From positions 2,724,501 to 2,788,500 of the forward strand of contig NZ_CP088149.1 in the NCBI RefSeq assembly GCF_002845275.2: a stretch of DNA of 64,000 nt, in the 5' to 3' direction. Numbering within the stretch: position 1 is the stretch's first letter; the number at the start of each line of letters is the position of its first letter. A program made the translations under genes and the position numbers. The notes below the pieces were generated by a model that did not search any database, was not told where the DNA came from, and saw only the letters and a program-made list of their open reading frames with translations. The stretch comes from Pseudomonas sp. S06B 330. Lineage in GTDB: Bacteria; Pseudomonadota; Gammaproteobacteria; Pseudomonadales; Pseudomonadaceae. Positions 35,813 through 47,730 of this stretch are shown piece by piece.

Positions 35813-37096
35813 ATGGTCGATCAACCGATGCTTTCTCGTTCCCGTTCCTCCCGTCGCTGGCTTTTCGGCCTGCTGATTCTGCTGCTGGTCGCTGGCCTGT
35901 GCTGGTGGTTGTGGCCGTCTCCAGTGGCGCAAAAGGCTGCCAGTGCGCCGGGCGGCAAGGGCGGACGCCCCGGCTTCGGTGCCTTTGCTGGACCGGTGCC
36001 TGTTCGTGTGGAACCGGCCACGGTCGGCGACTTCCCGGTCTATCTCAAGGCGCTGGGTACGGTAACTGCGACCAATACGGTCAATATTCGCAGCCGGGTA
36101 GGGGGGGAGTTGGTCAAGGTCAACTTCCAGGAGGGGCAGAAGGTCAAGGCCGGCGACTTGCTCGCCGAGATCGACCCGCGAAGCTACCAGATCGCCCTGC
36201 AGCAAGCCGAAGGTACCCTGGCACAGAACCAGGCACAGTTGAAAAACGCTCAGATCGACCTGGAGCGTTATAAGGGCCTGTACGCTGAAGACAGTATTGC
36301 CAAGCAGACCCTCGACACGCAGGTGGCACTGGTCGCTCAGTACCAAGGCACGATCAAGACCAACCAGGCCGCCGTCGGTGATGCCAAGCTGAACCTGGAC
36401 TTCACCCGTATTCGCGCTCCCATCACCGGTCGCCTGGGCCTGCGTCAGCTGGACGTCGGCAACCTGGTGGCGGCCAACGACACCACGGCACTGGTGGTAA
36501 TTACCCAGACTCAACCGATCACCGTGGCCTTCACTTTGCCCGAGACGGAGCTGAGCACTGTGCTTGCCCGCTACCGAAGCGGTGCGCAGTTACCCGTCGA
36601 AGCCTGGGACCGAGGCGACCTCAAGCAGCAGGCCGTTGGCGTGCTGCGCAGCCTCGACAACCAGATTGACACCACCACCGGCACGCTGAAGTTCAAGGCG
36701 TTCTTCGAAAACCAGGACGAAGCGCTTTTCCCTAATCAATTCGTCAATGTGCGCTTGCTCGCCGACACCTTGAAGAACGTCGTCCTGGCGCCTTCGGCAG
36801 CCATCCAATTCGGTACCGACGGCTCGTTCGTGTATGTCATGGAAGGCGACAACAAGGTACGAATCCGCAAACTGACCCTGGGTGCCAGCGATGGTGACCA
36901 CACCGTGATCATCGACGGTCTGGCCAAAGGCGAACGCGTGGTGCTCGAAGGCACCGACCGCCTGCGCGATGGCAGTGACGTGGAAGTGGTCAACGACAGC
37001 TCACAGGTCCCGGCAACCCCAGGCCAGCACCTGCAAGGGCAAGAGGCCAAGGACACTTCCGCTGCCACGAACCGTAAGGACAATGCCGGCGCATGA
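35813..37096 (+). CDS. muxA: RND efflux periplasmic adaptor MuxA (MdtA-like)
   Basis: A 427-residue membrane-fusion protein. An N-terminal membrane anchor ([15 protein letters not shown]) is followed by the lipoyl half-motifs ([32 protein letters not shown]), an alpha-hairpin, the second lipoyl half ([16 protein letters not shown]) and beta-barrel domains. It links the MuxB/C pump to the OpmB channel. I chose [10 protein letters not shown] at 35813; an ATG at 35828 or an earlier start at 35753 are alternatives, with no strong ribosome site for any. The stop overlaps muxB by ATGA. Confidence 0.93.
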   Translation: MVDQPMLSRSRSSRRWLFGLLILLLVAGLCWWLWPSPVAQKAASAPGGKGGRPGFGAFAGPVPVRVEPATVGDFPVYLKALGTVTATNTVNIRSRVGGELVKVNFQEGQKVKAGDLLAEIDPRSYQIALQQAEGTLAQNQAQLKNAQIDLERYKGLYAEDSIAKQTLDTQVALVAQYQGTIKTNQAAVGDAKLNLDFTRIRAPITGRLGLRQLDVGNLVAANDTTALVVITQTQPITVAFTLPETELSTVLARYRSGAQLPVEAWDRGDLKQQAVGVLRSLDNQIDTTTGTLKFKAFFENQDEALFPNQFVNVRLLADTLKNVVLAPSAAIQFGTDGSFVYVMEGDNKVRIRKLTLGASDGDHTVIIDGLAKGERVVLEGTDRLRDGSDVEVVNDSSQVPATPGQHLQGQEAKDTSAATNRKDNAGA

Positions 37097-40000
37097 ACCT
37101 CTCGCGGCTGTTCATCCTGCGCCCGGTGGCGACCACCCTGAGCATGCTGGCCATCGTCCTGGCCGGCCTGATCGCTTACACCTTGCTACCGGTGGCAGCC
37201 TTGCCACAGGTTGATTACCCGACCATCCGGGTCATGACCTTGTACCCGGGCGCCAGCCCGCAAGTCATGACCAGCGCCGTCACTGCACCGCTTGAGCGCC
37301 AGTTCGGGCAAATGCCGGGGTTGACCCAGATGGCCTCGACCAGCTCCGGTGGCGCTTCGGTGCTGACCCTGCGCTTCAGTCTGGACATGAACATGGACGT
37401 CGCCGAGCAGCAGGTACAGGCGGCGATCAACGCCGCCACTAACCTGTTGCCGAGCGACTTGCCAGCGCCTCCGGTGTACAACAAGGTCAACCCGGCGGAC
37501 ACCCCGGTGTTGACCCTGGCGATTTCCTCGAAAACCATGCCGCTGCCCAAGCTCAACGACCTGGTCGATACCCGTGTGGCGCAGAAAATCGCCCAGATCA
37601 GCGGCGTCGGCATGGTTAGCATCGCCGGTGGTCAGCGCCAGGCGGTGCGCATCAAGGTCAATCCCGATGCGCTGGCCTCTGCCGGGCTTAACCTGGCGGA
37701 CGTGCGCACCCTCATCGGCGCGTCCAACGTCAACCAGCCCAAAGGCAACTTTGATGGCCCGACCCGCGTGTCGATGCTCGACGCCAACGACCAACTGCGT
37801 TCTCCTGAGGAATACGCCAACCTGATCCTGGCCTACAACAATGGTGCGCCGCTGCGCCTTAAAGACGTTGCCGAGATTGTCGACGGTGCCGAGAACGAAC
37901 GCCTGGCGGCCTGGGCCAACCAGAACCAGGCGGTGTTGCTGAACATCCAGCGCCAGCCGGGGGCTAACGTCATCGAGGTGGTCGACCGGATCAAAACCCT
38001 GCTGCCGTCGATTACCGACAACCTGCCTGCGGGGCTGGATGTCAGCGTGCTCACCGACCGCACCCAGACCATCCGTGCCTCGGTCAAGGATGTGCGCAAC
38101 GAGCTGCTGCTGGCGATTGCCCTGGTGGTGATGGTGACTTTCGTGTTTCTGCGCCGTTTCAGCGCCACGATTATTCCCTCGGTGGCGGTGCCGCTGTCGT
38201 TGATCGGCACCTTTGCAGTCATGCACCTGGCCGGTTTTTCGATCAACAACCTGACCCTGATGGCCCTGACCATCGCCACTGGGTTTGTGGTCGACGATGC
38301 GATCGTCATGCTGGAGAACATTTCCCGCCACATCGAAGAAGGCGAAACGCCAATGCAGGCGGCGCTCAAGGGGGCCCGACAGATTGGTTTTACCCTGATC
38401 TCGCTAACCTTCTCGTTGATTGCGGTACTGATCCCGCTGCTGTTCATGGCAGACGTGGTCGGGCGGCTGTTTCGTGAATTTGCCATCACCCTGGCGGTGG
38501 CCATCCTGATTTCGCTGGTGGTGTCGCTGACCCTGACGCCGATGATGTGCGCGCGGCTGCTCAAGCGCGAGCCTGCCGAGCATGAGCAAGGGCGCTTCTA
38601 CCGCGCCAGTGGCGCCTGGATCGATTGGATGATCGCCTGGTATGGTCGCGGGCTTCAGTGGGTGCTCAAGCATCAGCCGCTGACCTTGCTGGTGGCGGTG
38701 GCAACCCTGGCCCTGACCGTGCTGTTGTACCTGGTGGTGCCCAAGGGCTTCTTCCCGGCACAGGATACCGGGGTGATCCAGGGCATTTCCGAGGCGCCGC
38801 AGTCGGTCTCCTTTGCGGCCATGAGCGAACGTCAGCAACAGCTTAGTGCAGTGATCCTTCAAGATCCGGCAGTGCAGAGCCTGTCATCCTACATTGGCGT
38901 CGACGGTGACAACGCCACGCTCAACAGTGGGCGCTTGCTGATCAACCTCAAGCCGCATGGCGAGCGCGACCTGACCGCCGCACAGGTAATCGCCCGGTTG
39001 CAGCCTCAGGTCGACAAACTCACCGGTATCCGTCTGTTCATGCAGCCGGTGCAGGACCTGAGCATTGAAGATCGGGTCAGCCGCACCCAGTACCAGTTCA
39101 GCCTGTCGTCACCGGACGCCGACTTGCTCGCCCTGTGGAGTGGCAAGCTGGTCGATGCCCTGCAGCAGCGCCCCGAACTTGCCGACGTCGCCAGCGACCT
39201 GCAGGACAAGGGTTTGCAGGTGTTCCTGGTGATCGACCGCGATGCTGCCAGCCGCCTGGGCATCAATGTCGCGGACATCACCAATGCCCTGTATGACGCC
39301 TTCGGCCAACGCCAGATCTCGACCATCTATACCCAGGCCAGCCAGTACCGTGTGGTACTGCAGGCCGAGGCCGCCTCCAGCCTGGGCCCACAGGTGCTTG
39401 AGCAGATTCACGTCAAGGCCAGCGATGGGGGGCAGGTACGCTTGTCGAGCCTGGCACGCATTGAGCAGCGCCAGGCGCAGTTGGCCATTGCCCACATTGG
39501 CCAGTTCCCGGCGGTGATGATGTCGTTCAACCTAGGAGAGGGGGCGTCCCTCGGCGAGGCCGTGAAAGCGATCGAGCAGGTGCAGCAGGAGATCGGCATG
39601 CCGGTCGGCGTGCAAACCCGCTTCCAGGGCGCCGCTGAAGCCTTCCAGAACTCGCTGTCGAGTACCTTGCTGTTGATTCTGGCGGCGGTGGTGACCATGT
39701 ACATCGTCCTGGGGGTGCTCTACGAGAGCTACATTCACCCGGTGACCATCCTCTCGACCTTGCCGTCGGCGGCGGTCGGTGCCTTGCTGGCGTTGATCCT
39801 GTCCGGCAACGACCTGGGCATGATCGCCATTATCGGTATCATTTTGCTGATCGGTATCGTCAAGAAAAACGCAATCATGATGATCGACTTTGCCCTGGAG
39901 GCCGAGCGCAGTCAGGGCATGACCCCGGAGGCGGCGATTTATCAGGCGGCGTTGTTGCGTTTCCGGCCAATCCTGATGACCACCCTGGCGGCCTTGTTCG

Positions 40001-40194
40001 GCGCCATTCCGCTCATGCTTGCCAGTGGTTCCGGGGCTGAACTGCGCCAGCCACTGGGCTTGGTGATGGTCGGTGGGCTGTTGCTCAGCCAGGTACTGAC
40101 GCTGTTCACCACGCCGGTCATCTATTTGTATTTCGACCGTCTGGCACGACGTATGCGTCCTCAGGCTGACGCTGTGGTGCAGGATACGCCATGA
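37093..40194 (+). CDS. muxB: RND multidrug efflux permease MuxB (MdtB-like)
   Basis: A 1033-residue HAE1-type RND pump protomer with 12 membrane helices. The proton-relay Asp pair is in [17 protein letters not shown] in helix 4, and [17 protein letters not shown] lies in the helix 10-11 region. MuxB and MuxC form a mixed trimer, as MdtB and MdtC do, that exports drugs such as novobiocin and aztreonam in P. aeruginosa. Overlaps both neighbours by four bases. Confidence 0.95.
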   Translation: MNLSRLFILRPVATTLSMLAIVLAGLIAYTLLPVAALPQVDYPTIRVMTLYPGASPQVMTSAVTAPLERQFGQMPGLTQMASTSSGGASVLTLRFSLDMNMDVAEQQVQAAINAATNLLPSDLPAPPVYNKVNPADTPVLTLAISSKTMPLPKLNDLVDTRVAQKIAQISGVGMVSIAGGQRQAVRIKVNPDALASAGLNLADVRTLIGASNVNQPKGNFDGPTRVSMLDANDQLRSPEEYANLILAYNNGAPLRLKDVAEIVDGAENERLAAWANQNQAVLLNIQRQPGANVIEVVDRIKTLLPSITDNLPAGLDVSVLTDRTQTIRASVKDVRNELLLAIALVVMVTFVFLRRFSATIIPSVAVPLSLIGTFAVMHLAGFSINNLTLMALTIATGFVVDDAIVMLENISRHIEEGETPMQAALKGARQIGFTLISLTFSLIAVLIPLLFMADVVGRLFREFAITLAVAILISLVVSLTLTPMMCARLLKREPAEHEQGRFYRASGAWIDWMIAWYGRGLQWVLKHQPLTLLVAVATLALTVLLYLVVPKGFFPAQDTGVIQGISEAPQSVSFAAMSERQQQLSAVILQDPAVQSLSSYIGVDGDNATLNSGRLLINLKPHGERDLTAAQVIARLQPQVDKLTGIRLFMQPVQDLSIEDRVSRTQYQFSLSSPDADLLALWSGKLVDALQQRPELADVASDLQDKGLQVFLVIDRDAASRLGINVADITNALYDAFGQRQISTIYTQASQYRVVLQAEAASSLGPQVLEQIHVKASDGGQVRLSSLARIEQRQAQLAIAHIGQFPAVMMSFNLGEGASLGEAVKAIEQVQQEIGMPVGVQTRFQGAAEAFQNSLSSTLLLILAAVVTMYIVLGVLYESYIHPVTILSTLPSAAVGALLALILSGNDLGMIAIIGIILLIGIVKKNAIMMIDFALEAERSQGMTPEAAIYQAALLRFRPILMTTLAALFGAIPLMLASGSGAELRQPLGLVMVGGLLLSQVLTLFTTPVIYLYFDRLARRMRPQADAVVQDTP

Positions 40195-43100
40195 ACCTGT
40201 CCGCGCCGTTTATCCGCCGGCCAGTAGCAACCATGCTGCTGAGCCTGGCGATCATGTTGCTCGGCGGTGTCAGCTTCGGCCTGTTGCCGGTGGCGCCGCT
40301 GCCACAGATCGAGTTTCCGGTAATCGTCGTGCAGGCCAACTTGCCGGGAGCCAGCCCAGAAGTGATGGCCGCTACGGTGGCGACGCCGCTGGAGCGCTCC
40401 ATGGGCGCAATCGCTGGCGTCACCACCCTGACCAGCAGTTCCAGCCAGGGCTCGACGCGGGTCATTCTCGGTTTTGACCAGGGCCGTGACATTGACGCTG
40501 CCGCCCGCGAAGTGCAGGCGGCGATCAATGCCTCGCGCAACCTGCTGCCCAGCGGTATGCGTAGCATGCCGACCTACAAGAAGTACAACCCGTCACAGGC
40601 GCCGATCATGGTCCTGGCCCTGACTTCCAGCGTGCTGCAAAAGGGTCAGTTGTATGACTTGGCCTCGACCATCCTCTCGCAAAGCCTGTCGCAAGTGCCT
40701 GGGGTGGGGGAAGTGCAGATCGGCGGTAGCTCGCTGCCGGCGGTGCGCATCGAACTTGAACCACACCTGCTCAATCAGTACGGCGTTGCCCTGGACGATG
40801 TACGCCAGACCATCGCCAATGCCAACCAGCGTCGGCCCAAGGGTTTTATCGAAGATGATCAACGCAATTGGCAGGTGCAGGCCAACGACCAGTTGGAAAA
40901 GGCCAAGGACTACGAACCGCTGATCATCCGTTATCAGGACGGCGCGGTGCTGCGCCTGAGCCATGTGGCCAAGGTCAGTGACGCGGTGGAAAACCGCTAC
41001 AACAGCGGTTTTTTCAATGACCAGGACGCGGTACTGCTGGTGATCAACCGCCAGACCGGGGCCAACATCATCGAGACCGTGCGCAAGATCAAGGAACAGT
41101 TGCCCGCGCTGGAGTCGCTGATGCCCGCCAGCGTCAAGCTGGACGTGGCCATGGACCGCTCGCCGGTGATCACCGCAACGCTCAAGGAGGCTGAGCACAC
41201 CCTGATCATCGCGGTGGTACTGGTGGTGCTGGTGGTGTTCCTGTTCCTGGGTAACTTGCGCGCCTCATTGATCCCGACCCTGGCCGTGCCGGTGTCGCTG
41301 GTTGGCACTTTCGCGGCGATGTACCTGTGCGGTTTCTCCTTGAACAACCTGTCGCTGATGGCGCTGATCCTCGCCACCGGCCTGGTGGTCGATGATGCCA
41401 TCGTCGTGCTGGAGAACATCTCCCGCCATATCGACGAGGGTGTAGCGCCGATGCGAGCCGCCTACCTGGGGTCCAAGGAAGTCGGCTTCACCCTGTTGTC
41501 GATGAACCTGTCGCTGGTGGTGGTGTTTGTCTCGATCCTGTTCATGGGGGGCATTGTCGGCTCGTTGTTCCGGGAGTTCTCCATTACCCTGGCGGTGGCG
41601 ATCATCGTTTCACTGGTGGTGTCGCTGACACTCACGCCAATGCTCTGCGCACGCTGGCTCAAACCCCATGCGCAAGGCGAGCAGACGCGCCTGCAGCGCT
41701 GGAGCGAGCAGCTCAACCAGCGCATGATGGTCAGTTATGGGCGCAGCCTCGATTGGGTCTTGCGTCACCGACGCCTGACCCTGGCCAGCCTGCTGGTAAC
41801 CATCGCTGTGAACATCGCCCTGTATGTAGTGGTGCCCAAGACCTTCCTGCCACAGCAGGACACCGGTCAACTGATGGGTTTTGTCCGTGGTGACGACGGC
41901 CTGTCGTTCCAGGTCATGCAGCCGAAGATGGAAATCTACCGCCGGGCCTTGCTCAAGGACCCTGCGGTGGAGAGTGTCGCCGGCTTTATCGGCGGCAATA
42001 GCGGTACCAACAACGCCATGGTTCTGGTGCGCCTGAAGCCGATCAGCGAACGCAAGGTGTCTGCGCAGAAGATCATCGAGCGGATGCGCAAGGAGATGCC
42101 CAAGGTGCCCGGTGGACGCCTGTTCCTCATGGCTGACCAGGACTTGCAGTTTGGCGGCGGTCGTGATCAGAGCAGCTCACAGTTTCTCTACACCCTGCAG
42201 AGCAGTGAACTGTCGGCGTTGCGCGAGTGGTACCCGAAAGTGGTCGCGGCGCTCAAGGCTCTGCCGGAGCTTACCGCCATCGATGCCCGCGAGGGCGGCG
42301 GTACCCAGCAGGTCACCCTGGTGGTCGATCGCGAACAGGCCAAGCGCCTGGGCATCGACATGGTCATGGTGACCTCGGTGCTCAACAACGCCTACAGTCA
42401 GCGGCAGATCTCGACCATCTACGACAGCCTCAACCAGTACCAGGTGGTGATGGAGATCAACCCCAAGTACGCCCAGGACCCGCGTAGCCTCGAGCAGGTC
42501 CAGGTGATCACCGCCGACGGCGCCCGGGTACCGCTGTCGACCTTCGCGCACTACGAGAACAGCTTGGCCGATGACCGGGTCAGCCACGAAGGCCAGTTCG
42601 CCTCGGACAGCATCAACTTTGACATTGCTGAAGGCTACAGTCAGGACCAGGCTCTGGCCGCTGTTGAGCGGGCTGTGGCCAAGGTCGGTTTGCCGGAAGA
42701 TGTGATCGCCAAGCTTGGCGGCACCGGTGATGCGTTTACCGAAAGCCAGAAGGGCCAGCCGTTCATGATCCTCGGGGCGTTGCTGGCGGTGTACCTGGTG
42801 CTGGGAATTCTTTACGAGAGCTACATCCACCCGCTGACCATTCTTTCGACCTTGCCTTCGGCCGGGGTAGGAGCCTTGCTGACCCTGTATGTGGTGGGCA
42901 GCGAATTCAGCCTGATCTCGCTGCTGGGGCTGTTCTTGCTGATTGGCGTGGTGAAGAAGAACGCCATCATGATGATCGACCTGGCCCTGCAGCTGGAGCG
43001 TCACGAGTATCTGAGCCCGGAGCAATCGATCCGCCGCGCCTGCCTGCTGCGTCTGCGCCCGATCCTGATGACCACCGTGGCCGCCATCCTTGGCGCCTTG

Positions 43101-43298
43101 CCGTTGTTGCTCAGCCATGCCGAAGGTTCGGAGATGCGCCAGCCGCTTGGCCTGACCATCATCGGCGGGCTGGTCTTCAGCCAGGTCCTCACGCTTTACA
43201 CCACTCCGGTGGTTTACCTCTATCTGGACCGCTTGCGCCATCGCTTCAACCGCTGGCGCGGCGTGCGTACCGACGCTGCTTTGGAAACCCCGCTATGA
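40191..43298 (+). CDS. muxC: RND multidrug efflux permease MuxC (MdtC-like)
   Basis: A 1035-residue partner of MuxB with the same layout: [17 protein letters not shown] with the Asp pair and [17 protein letters not shown]. Two adjacent but different RND genes between one adaptor and one outer-membrane factor are the mark of the MdtABC/MuxABC type. Start and stop overlap muxB and opmB by ATGA, so all four products are translationally coupled. Confidence 0.95.
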   Translation: MNLSAPFIRRPVATMLLSLAIMLLGGVSFGLLPVAPLPQIEFPVIVVQANLPGASPEVMAATVATPLERSMGAIAGVTTLTSSSSQGSTRVILGFDQGRDIDAAAREVQAAINASRNLLPSGMRSMPTYKKYNPSQAPIMVLALTSSVLQKGQLYDLASTILSQSLSQVPGVGEVQIGGSSLPAVRIELEPHLLNQYGVALDDVRQTIANANQRRPKGFIEDDQRNWQVQANDQLEKAKDYEPLIIRYQDGAVLRLSHVAKVSDAVENRYNSGFFNDQDAVLLVINRQTGANIIETVRKIKEQLPALESLMPASVKLDVAMDRSPVITATLKEAEHTLIIAVVLVVLVVFLFLGNLRASLIPTLAVPVSLVGTFAAMYLCGFSLNNLSLMALILATGLVVDDAIVVLENISRHIDEGVAPMRAAYLGSKEVGFTLLSMNLSLVVVFVSILFMGGIVGSLFREFSITLAVAIIVSLVVSLTLTPMLCARWLKPHAQGEQTRLQRWSEQLNQRMMVSYGRSLDWVLRHRRLTLASLLVTIAVNIALYVVVPKTFLPQQDTGQLMGFVRGDDGLSFQVMQPKMEIYRRALLKDPAVESVAGFIGGNSGTNNAMVLVRLKPISERKVSAQKIIERMRKEMPKVPGGRLFLMADQDLQFGGGRDQSSSQFLYTLQSSELSALREWYPKVVAALKALPELTAIDAREGGGTQQVTLVVDREQAKRLGIDMVMVTSVLNNAYSQRQISTIYDSLNQYQVVMEINPKYAQDPRSLEQVQVITADGARVPLSTFAHYENSLADDRVSHEGQFASDSINFDIAEGYSQDQALAAVERAVAKVGLPEDVIAKLGGTGDAFTESQKGQPFMILGALLAVYLVLGILYESYIHPLTILSTLPSAGVGALLTLYVVGSEFSLISLLGLFLLIGVVKKNAIMMIDLALQLERHEYLSPEQSIRRACLLRLRPILMTTVAAILGALPLLLSHAEGSEMRQPLGLTIIGGLVFSQVLTLYTTPVVYLYLDRLRHRFNRWRGVRTDAALETPL

Positions 43299-44782
43299 CC
43301 CGACGTCTGTTTCTCTCCGATCGCTCGCTGCAAGCCGTGCTCGCTGCCCGTGGTTCGCGTTTGTTGGCTGCAAGTGTGTGCCTGGCCATGCTCAGCGCCT
43401 GTACCTTGAGTCCGGACTACCAGCGCCCGGACAGCCCGACCCCGGTGCAGTTCAAGCATGCTGCGGGCTGGACCCAGGCGAACCCATCGGATGCCTTGGC
43501 CCGTGGCGCCTGGTGGGAGCTGTATGGCGACGCCCAGCTCAACGGCCTGATCGAGCAGCTCAACAGCAACAACCAGACTGTTGCTCAGTACGCCGCTCAG
43601 TACCGTCAGGCCCAGGCCTTGGTGCGCAGTGCCCGTGGGGCGCTGTTCCCGAGTATTGACCTTAGTGCTGGTAAGACGCGCTCAAGCCAGGGCACCGGCA
43701 GTTCCAGCTCCAGCCTGAGCAACAACAGCAGCGGTATTCGTAACACCTACAGCACCACCCTGGGCGTTAGCTGGGAAGCTGACCTATGGGGCAAGCTGCG
43801 CGATGGCTTGGCAGCCAATGAAGCCAGCGCCGAGGCGAGCCTGGCCGATATGGCGGCGATTCGCTTGAGTCTGCAGTCGGAGTTGGTGCAGAACTACCTG
43901 CAGCTACGGGTGATAGACGAGCAGAAACGCCTGCTTGAAGCCACGGTTGCGACCTATCAGCGTTCGTTGACCATGACTGAAAACCAGTACCGCGCTGGGG
44001 TCTCCGGCAAGGATGCGGTGGCTCAGGCGCAAACCCAGCTCAAAAGCACTCAGGCCGACCTGATTGACTTGGTCTGGCAACGTGCCCAGTTGGAAAACGC
44101 CATCGCCGTCCTGTTGGGCAAGGCACCGGCCGACTTCGCCCTGGCCGACAGCAAAGACATCCCCGTGCTGCCCCAGGTGCCGCTGGCCTTGCCTTCGCAA
44201 TTGCTTGAGCGTCGCCCAGACATTGCTTCGGCCGAGCGTAAGGTGATGTCAGCCAACGCCAGCATTGGTGTGGCCAAGGCTGCCTATTTTCCGGACCTGA
44301 GCTTGAGCCTCAATGGCGGCTATAGCAGCAGCAGTTTCAATGACTGGATCAGCCTGCCTAACCGTTTCTGGTCGGTGGGCCCGCAACTGGCCATGACCTT
44401 GTTCGACGGCGGTCAGCGTTCCGCTGAAGTCGATCGTACCGAGGCGGTCTACGACCAGACCGTGGCGCAGTACCGTCAGGCGGTGCTCGATGGCTTCAAG
44501 GAAGTCGAAAACTACTTGGTGCAGCTCAACGTCTACGAAGATGAAGCCAGGGTGCGTAGCGAAGCGCTGGAGGCGGCGCGTGAGTCGCTGCGCCTGACCA
44601 GTAACCAGTACAAGGCTGGGTTGATTGCCTACCTGGATGTGGTCAACGTGCAGACCACTGCACTGAGCAACGAGCGAAGCGTGTTGACCTTGCTGCAGGG
44701 CAGGCTGGTGGCCAGCGTGCAACTGATTGCGGCGCTGGGTGGGGGCTGGGATGCACAAACGGCCTTTACTGAGTCTGAATAA
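43295..44782 (+). CDS. opmB: Outer-membrane efflux lipoprotein OpmB (NodT/OprM family)
   Basis: A 495-residue outer-membrane factor. A lipobox LSAC places the lipidated Cys at residue 36, after an N-terminal signal that is longer than usual. Two OEP repeats follow, with ARGAWWELYGD in the first and SANASIGVAKAAYFPDLSLS starting the second. It forms the TolC-like trimeric channel of the MuxABC pump. It is the last gene of the operon; an AT-rich region follows. Confidence 0.94.
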   Translation: MTRRLFLSDRSLQAVLAARGSRLLAASVCLAMLSACTLSPDYQRPDSPTPVQFKHAAGWTQANPSDALARGAWWELYGDAQLNGLIEQLNSNNQTVAQYAAQYRQAQALVRSARGALFPSIDLSAGKTRSSQGTGSSSSSLSNNSSGIRNTYSTTLGVSWEADLWGKLRDGLAANEASAEASLADMAAIRLSLQSELVQNYLQLRVIDEQKRLLEATVATYQRSLTMTENQYRAGVSGKDAVAQAQTQLKSTQADLIDLVWQRAQLENAIAVLLGKAPADFALADSKDIPVLPQVPLALPSQLLERRPDIASAERKVMSANASIGVAKAAYFPDLSLSLNGGYSSSSFNDWISLPNRFWSVGPQLAMTLFDGGQRSAEVDRTEAVYDQTVAQYRQAVLDGFKEVENYLVQLNVYEDEARVRSEALEAARESLRLTSNQYKAGLIAYLDVVNVQTTALSNERSVLTLLQGRLVASVQLIAALGGGWDAQTAFTESE

Positions 44783-45065
44783 AATCTATAAAAAACAACA
44801 AGATAAGCAATTTACTTAAAGTAAAAATTTTCCTTAAGTAGATTTTGTTGGAAATTGCATGATTTAGTATTGTTTTACGTTAAATATAAATCCTAACATA
44901 TTGATTTATAAGGATATTTATATGTGATTTTGGTGTGTCATTAGCAATGCGCTGTCATTGCTAAATGCCATCGAAACTCCGTGCGTTTCGGCAAAGGTTG
45001 AGTACAATCATCGGCTTTTCCCCGGGCCACTTCAGTGCCCGATTCCAAGGGTTGTGGAAGGCCAA
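44783..45065. other. AT-rich intergenic region with palindromes, upstream of the MHYT-GGDEF-EAL gene
   Basis: 44783-44940 is very AT-rich against the GC-rich surroundings, with runs such as AAAAATTTTCC and TAAATATAAAT. ACTTAA and TTAAGT form a short inverted repeat near 44814. No gene seen. It probably contains the promoter of the c-di-GMP gene and may bind a silencer such as MvaT. Confidence 0.6.
44941..44964. promoter_or_regulatory. Palindrome TTAGCAATG-CGCTGT-CATTGCTAA
   Basis: A perfect 9-bp inverted repeat with a 6-bp centre, about 100 bp before the start codon of the MHYT-GGDEF-EAL gene. It is either an operator or a leader hairpin. Confidence 0.6.
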
Positions 45066-47150
45066 ATGCTGATCGGTAGTTACGCTTCTTCGCTGGTGGT
45101 TATTTCGCTCTGCGTGGCCATTCTTGCTTCCTACACCGCACTGGATCTGACCGGGCGCATCGCCACCGCCAAAGGCCGCGCGGTGTACCTGTGGATCAGC
45201 GGCGGGGCACTGGCGATGGGGTTTGGCATCTGGTCGATGCACTTCATCGGCATGCTCGCCTTCCGCTTGCCGATCCCCTTGGGCTATGACCTGACCCTGA
45301 CTTTGCTGTCGCTGCTGATCGCCGGGCTGTCTTCAGGCTTTGCCCTGTGGTTGGTGAGTCAGCCTAGCCTGCCCTGGACCCAACTGGCCCTGGGCGCCTT
45401 GATCATGGGCGCTGGCATCAGCAGCATGCATTACACCGGCATGGCTGCACTGCTGATGCAACCGGGTATCGACTACGATCCGGCGCTGTTTAGCCTGTCG
45501 TTGCTGATCGCCGTGGGCGCTTCGGCGGTGGCCTTGTGGATTGCCTTCCGCTTGCGTCATCAAACCCTCTACGTGCGCCAGATTCGTGGCGCCGCTGCGG
45601 TACTGATGGGGGGGGCAATTGTCGGAATGCACTACACCGGCATGGCTGCGGCCAACTTCCCAGAGGGCAGTTTCTGCGGTGCACTGGGCAGCGGTTTGAG
45701 TGGCAATGGCCTGGATTACCTGGTGTTAATTACCACGTTGGCGGTGTTGTCGGTGGCTTTGCTGACCTCGGTGCTTGATGCTCGCCTGGAAGCGCGCACG
45801 GCGGAGCTCGCGCGCTCCTTGACCCGGGCCAACCAGGAACTCACCCAACTGGCCTTGCACGATACCCTGACCGGCTTGCCCAACCGTACACTGCTGGCCG
45901 ACCGCATTGAACAAGCCATGAGCAAAGTGGCAGAGCAGGGTGGCTGTTTTGCGCTGATGTTCATTGACCTGGATGGCTTCAAACCGGTCAACGATGCCTT
46001 TGGTCACCATATGGGCGACTTGTTGCTCAAGGACGTGGCGCAGCGCCTGCGCGGCCACTTGCACAGTCAGGACACCCTGGCGCGCATCGGTGGTGACGAA
46101 TTTGTGTTGCTGGTGGAGTTGCAAGAGCCTGATGACGCCCTTGGGGTCGCCGCCAAGCAGGTCAACCTGATTTCCCGTGCCTTTCGCGTTTCGGACCAGA
46201 ATCTGCAGATTTCGGCGAGCATTGGCATCGTGCTCTACCCGGGCAATGGCATCGATCAGCATGAGTTGTTGCGTAACGCCGATGCGGCGATGTATCACGC
46301 CAAAAGTGCTGGCAAGAACGGTTACAGCTTCTTTGACGTGTCGATGAACAGCAACGCGCGCCTGCAACTGCAACTGCTCCAAGACCTGCGAGTCGCCCTT
46401 GAACAAGGTCAGTTCCGCCTGTTCTATCAACCCAAGTTCGACGCCCAGAACTGCCAGCCCATCGGTGCTGAAGCCTTGCTGCGCTGGGAACATCCGCAGC
46501 ATGGGCTGCTGTTGCCGGACCGCTTTATCGGTCTGGCCGAAAAAACCGGGCTGATCATTCCGATCGGTGAGTGGGTGCTGGATGAAGCCTGTCGGCAGAT
46601 GCGTGTATGGATCGACCAGGGCTACAGCGACTGGCGCATTGCGGTCAACCTGTCCGCCATCCAGTTCTGCCACAACGGGTTGGTCGAGAGCGTTGCCAAG
46701 GTGCTGGCGCGTCATAACCTGCCAGCCAACAGCCTGACCCTGGAAATCACCGAAACGACCGCCATGCACGATGCTGACGCGAGCATGGCAGTACTGCAAC
46801 GCTTGGCGGACATGGGCGTGGACTTGTCCATCGACGATTTCGGTACCGGCTATTCGAGCCTGATGTACCTCAAACGCCTGCCGGCCAACGAGCTGAAGAT
46901 CGACCGCGGCTTTGTCCGCGACCTGGAACATGACAGCGATGATGCTGCGATTGTGTCAGCCATTGTCGCCTTGGGGCAGGCGTTGGGCTTGCGGATTGTC
47001 GCCGAAGGGGTGGAAACCGACCGTCAGCAGAACTTCCTGACCCGTCTGGGCTGCGATTCGTTGCAGGGTTACTTGCTCGGCCAGCCATTGCCGGCCGAGC
47101 GGTTTATCGTCGATATCGAGCGTGAACGTCAGTCTCTGGCCGTCAGCTGA
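45066..47150 (+). CDS. MHYT-GGDEF-EAL cyclic-di-GMP enzyme (MucR-like)
   Basis: A 694-residue membrane protein. Residues 1-215 are an MHYT sensor with seven helices and three MHxxGM motifs (SMHFIGM, SMHYTGM, GMHYTGM), proposed to bind copper and sense a gas. Then a GGDEF cyclase domain with an intact GGDEF at about residue 340, and an EAL phosphodiesterase domain with EALLRWEHP at about 468 and DDFGTGYSS. The cyclase inhibitory site RxxD reads HSQD, so product inhibition may be lost. Layout and length match P. aeruginosa MucR, which controls alginate through c-di-GMP; NbdA is the alternative. Start 45066 follows GGAAGG. Confidence 0.9.
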   Translation: MLIGSYASSLVVISLCVAILASYTALDLTGRIATAKGRAVYLWISGGALAMGFGIWSMHFIGMLAFRLPIPLGYDLTLTLLSLLIAGLSSGFALWLVSQPSLPWTQLALGALIMGAGISSMHYTGMAALLMQPGIDYDPALFSLSLLIAVGASAVALWIAFRLRHQTLYVRQIRGAAAVLMGGAIVGMHYTGMAAANFPEGSFCGALGSGLSGNGLDYLVLITTLAVLSVALLTSVLDARLEARTAELARSLTRANQELTQLALHDTLTGLPNRTLLADRIEQAMSKVAEQGGCFALMFIDLDGFKPVNDAFGHHMGDLLLKDVAQRLRGHLHSQDTLARIGGDEFVLLVELQEPDDALGVAAKQVNLISRAFRVSDQNLQISASIGIVLYPGNGIDQHELLRNADAAMYHAKSAGKNGYSFFDVSMNSNARLQLQLLQDLRVALEQGQFRLFYQPKFDAQNCQPIGAEALLRWEHPQHGLLLPDRFIGLAEKTGLIIPIGEWVLDEACRQMRVWIDQGYSDWRIAVNLSAIQFCHNGLVESVAKVLARHNLPANSLTLEITETTAMHDADASMAVLQRLADMGVDLSIDDFGTGYSSLMYLKRLPANELKIDRGFVRDLEHDSDDAAIVSAIVALGQALGLRIVAEGVETDRQQNFLTRLGCDSLQGYLLGQPLPAERFIVDIERERQSLAVS

Positions 47151-47152
47151 GT

Positions 47153-47413
47153 TCAACCCGCAGCGCGCAGGTTACAGGAGGGCTCGAAGGCGTCTAGCTC
47201 AGCTTCGACGGCTTCGATGATCCGTTCGACATCGGCAGCGGCCATGAGCGTGGCGCAGGGAATCCCGGCGACGGCCAACAGGGTTTCACCTGTGGCCCGG
47301 TCAAACAACCGTGCGACCATGCTACGCGGGGCATCCATGCTGGCCTCGAAGCCCAGCGGATGAAAATACCAGCGCATCACCTGACAGGCGTTGGGGAACG
47401 TCAGCTTGTTCAT
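47153..47413 (-). CDS. DUF1652 family protein
   Basis: An 86-residue cytoplasmic protein beginning MNKLTFPNACQVMRWYF, with SMVARLFDRATGETLLAVAGIP and a helical end. It matches the small Pseudomonas DUF1652 family; function unknown. The ATG at 47413 has a strong AAGGAGG site; longer in-frame starts are rejected. Convergent with the c-di-GMP gene and divergent from aruH. Confidence 0.8.
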   Translation of the reverse strand: MNKLTFPNACQVMRWYFHPLGFEASMDAPRSMVARLFDRATGETLLAVAGIPCATLMAAADVERIIEAVEAELDAFEPSCNLRAAG

Positions 47414-47730
47414 TCCGGCCTCCTTGTAGGGGTGAACAACAGGGGAGCGGAGCGTGATGGGTTTAAGGTCCTGACGACCTGCGAGAAACCTAAACATAGC
47501 ACTGCTGCCGTCAGTGTCTGCTGTTGCTGATGACAGTTTGTCGTTTCTTTGAAGTCGTTCTCGCTCGCCTTTGATAAGTCTGGTGCACAGCTGATATCGG
47601 CAAACGTTTGCCGACAATGTTTCGCCGTTGCCAGTGTCGGCGTTCTGCTATTTTTACCGACAGTCGGCTGGGATGCTCGCCTGGGATTTTTCAGACCAAT
47701 GGCAGCCCAGGTCCAGTCAAGGAGACGGTC

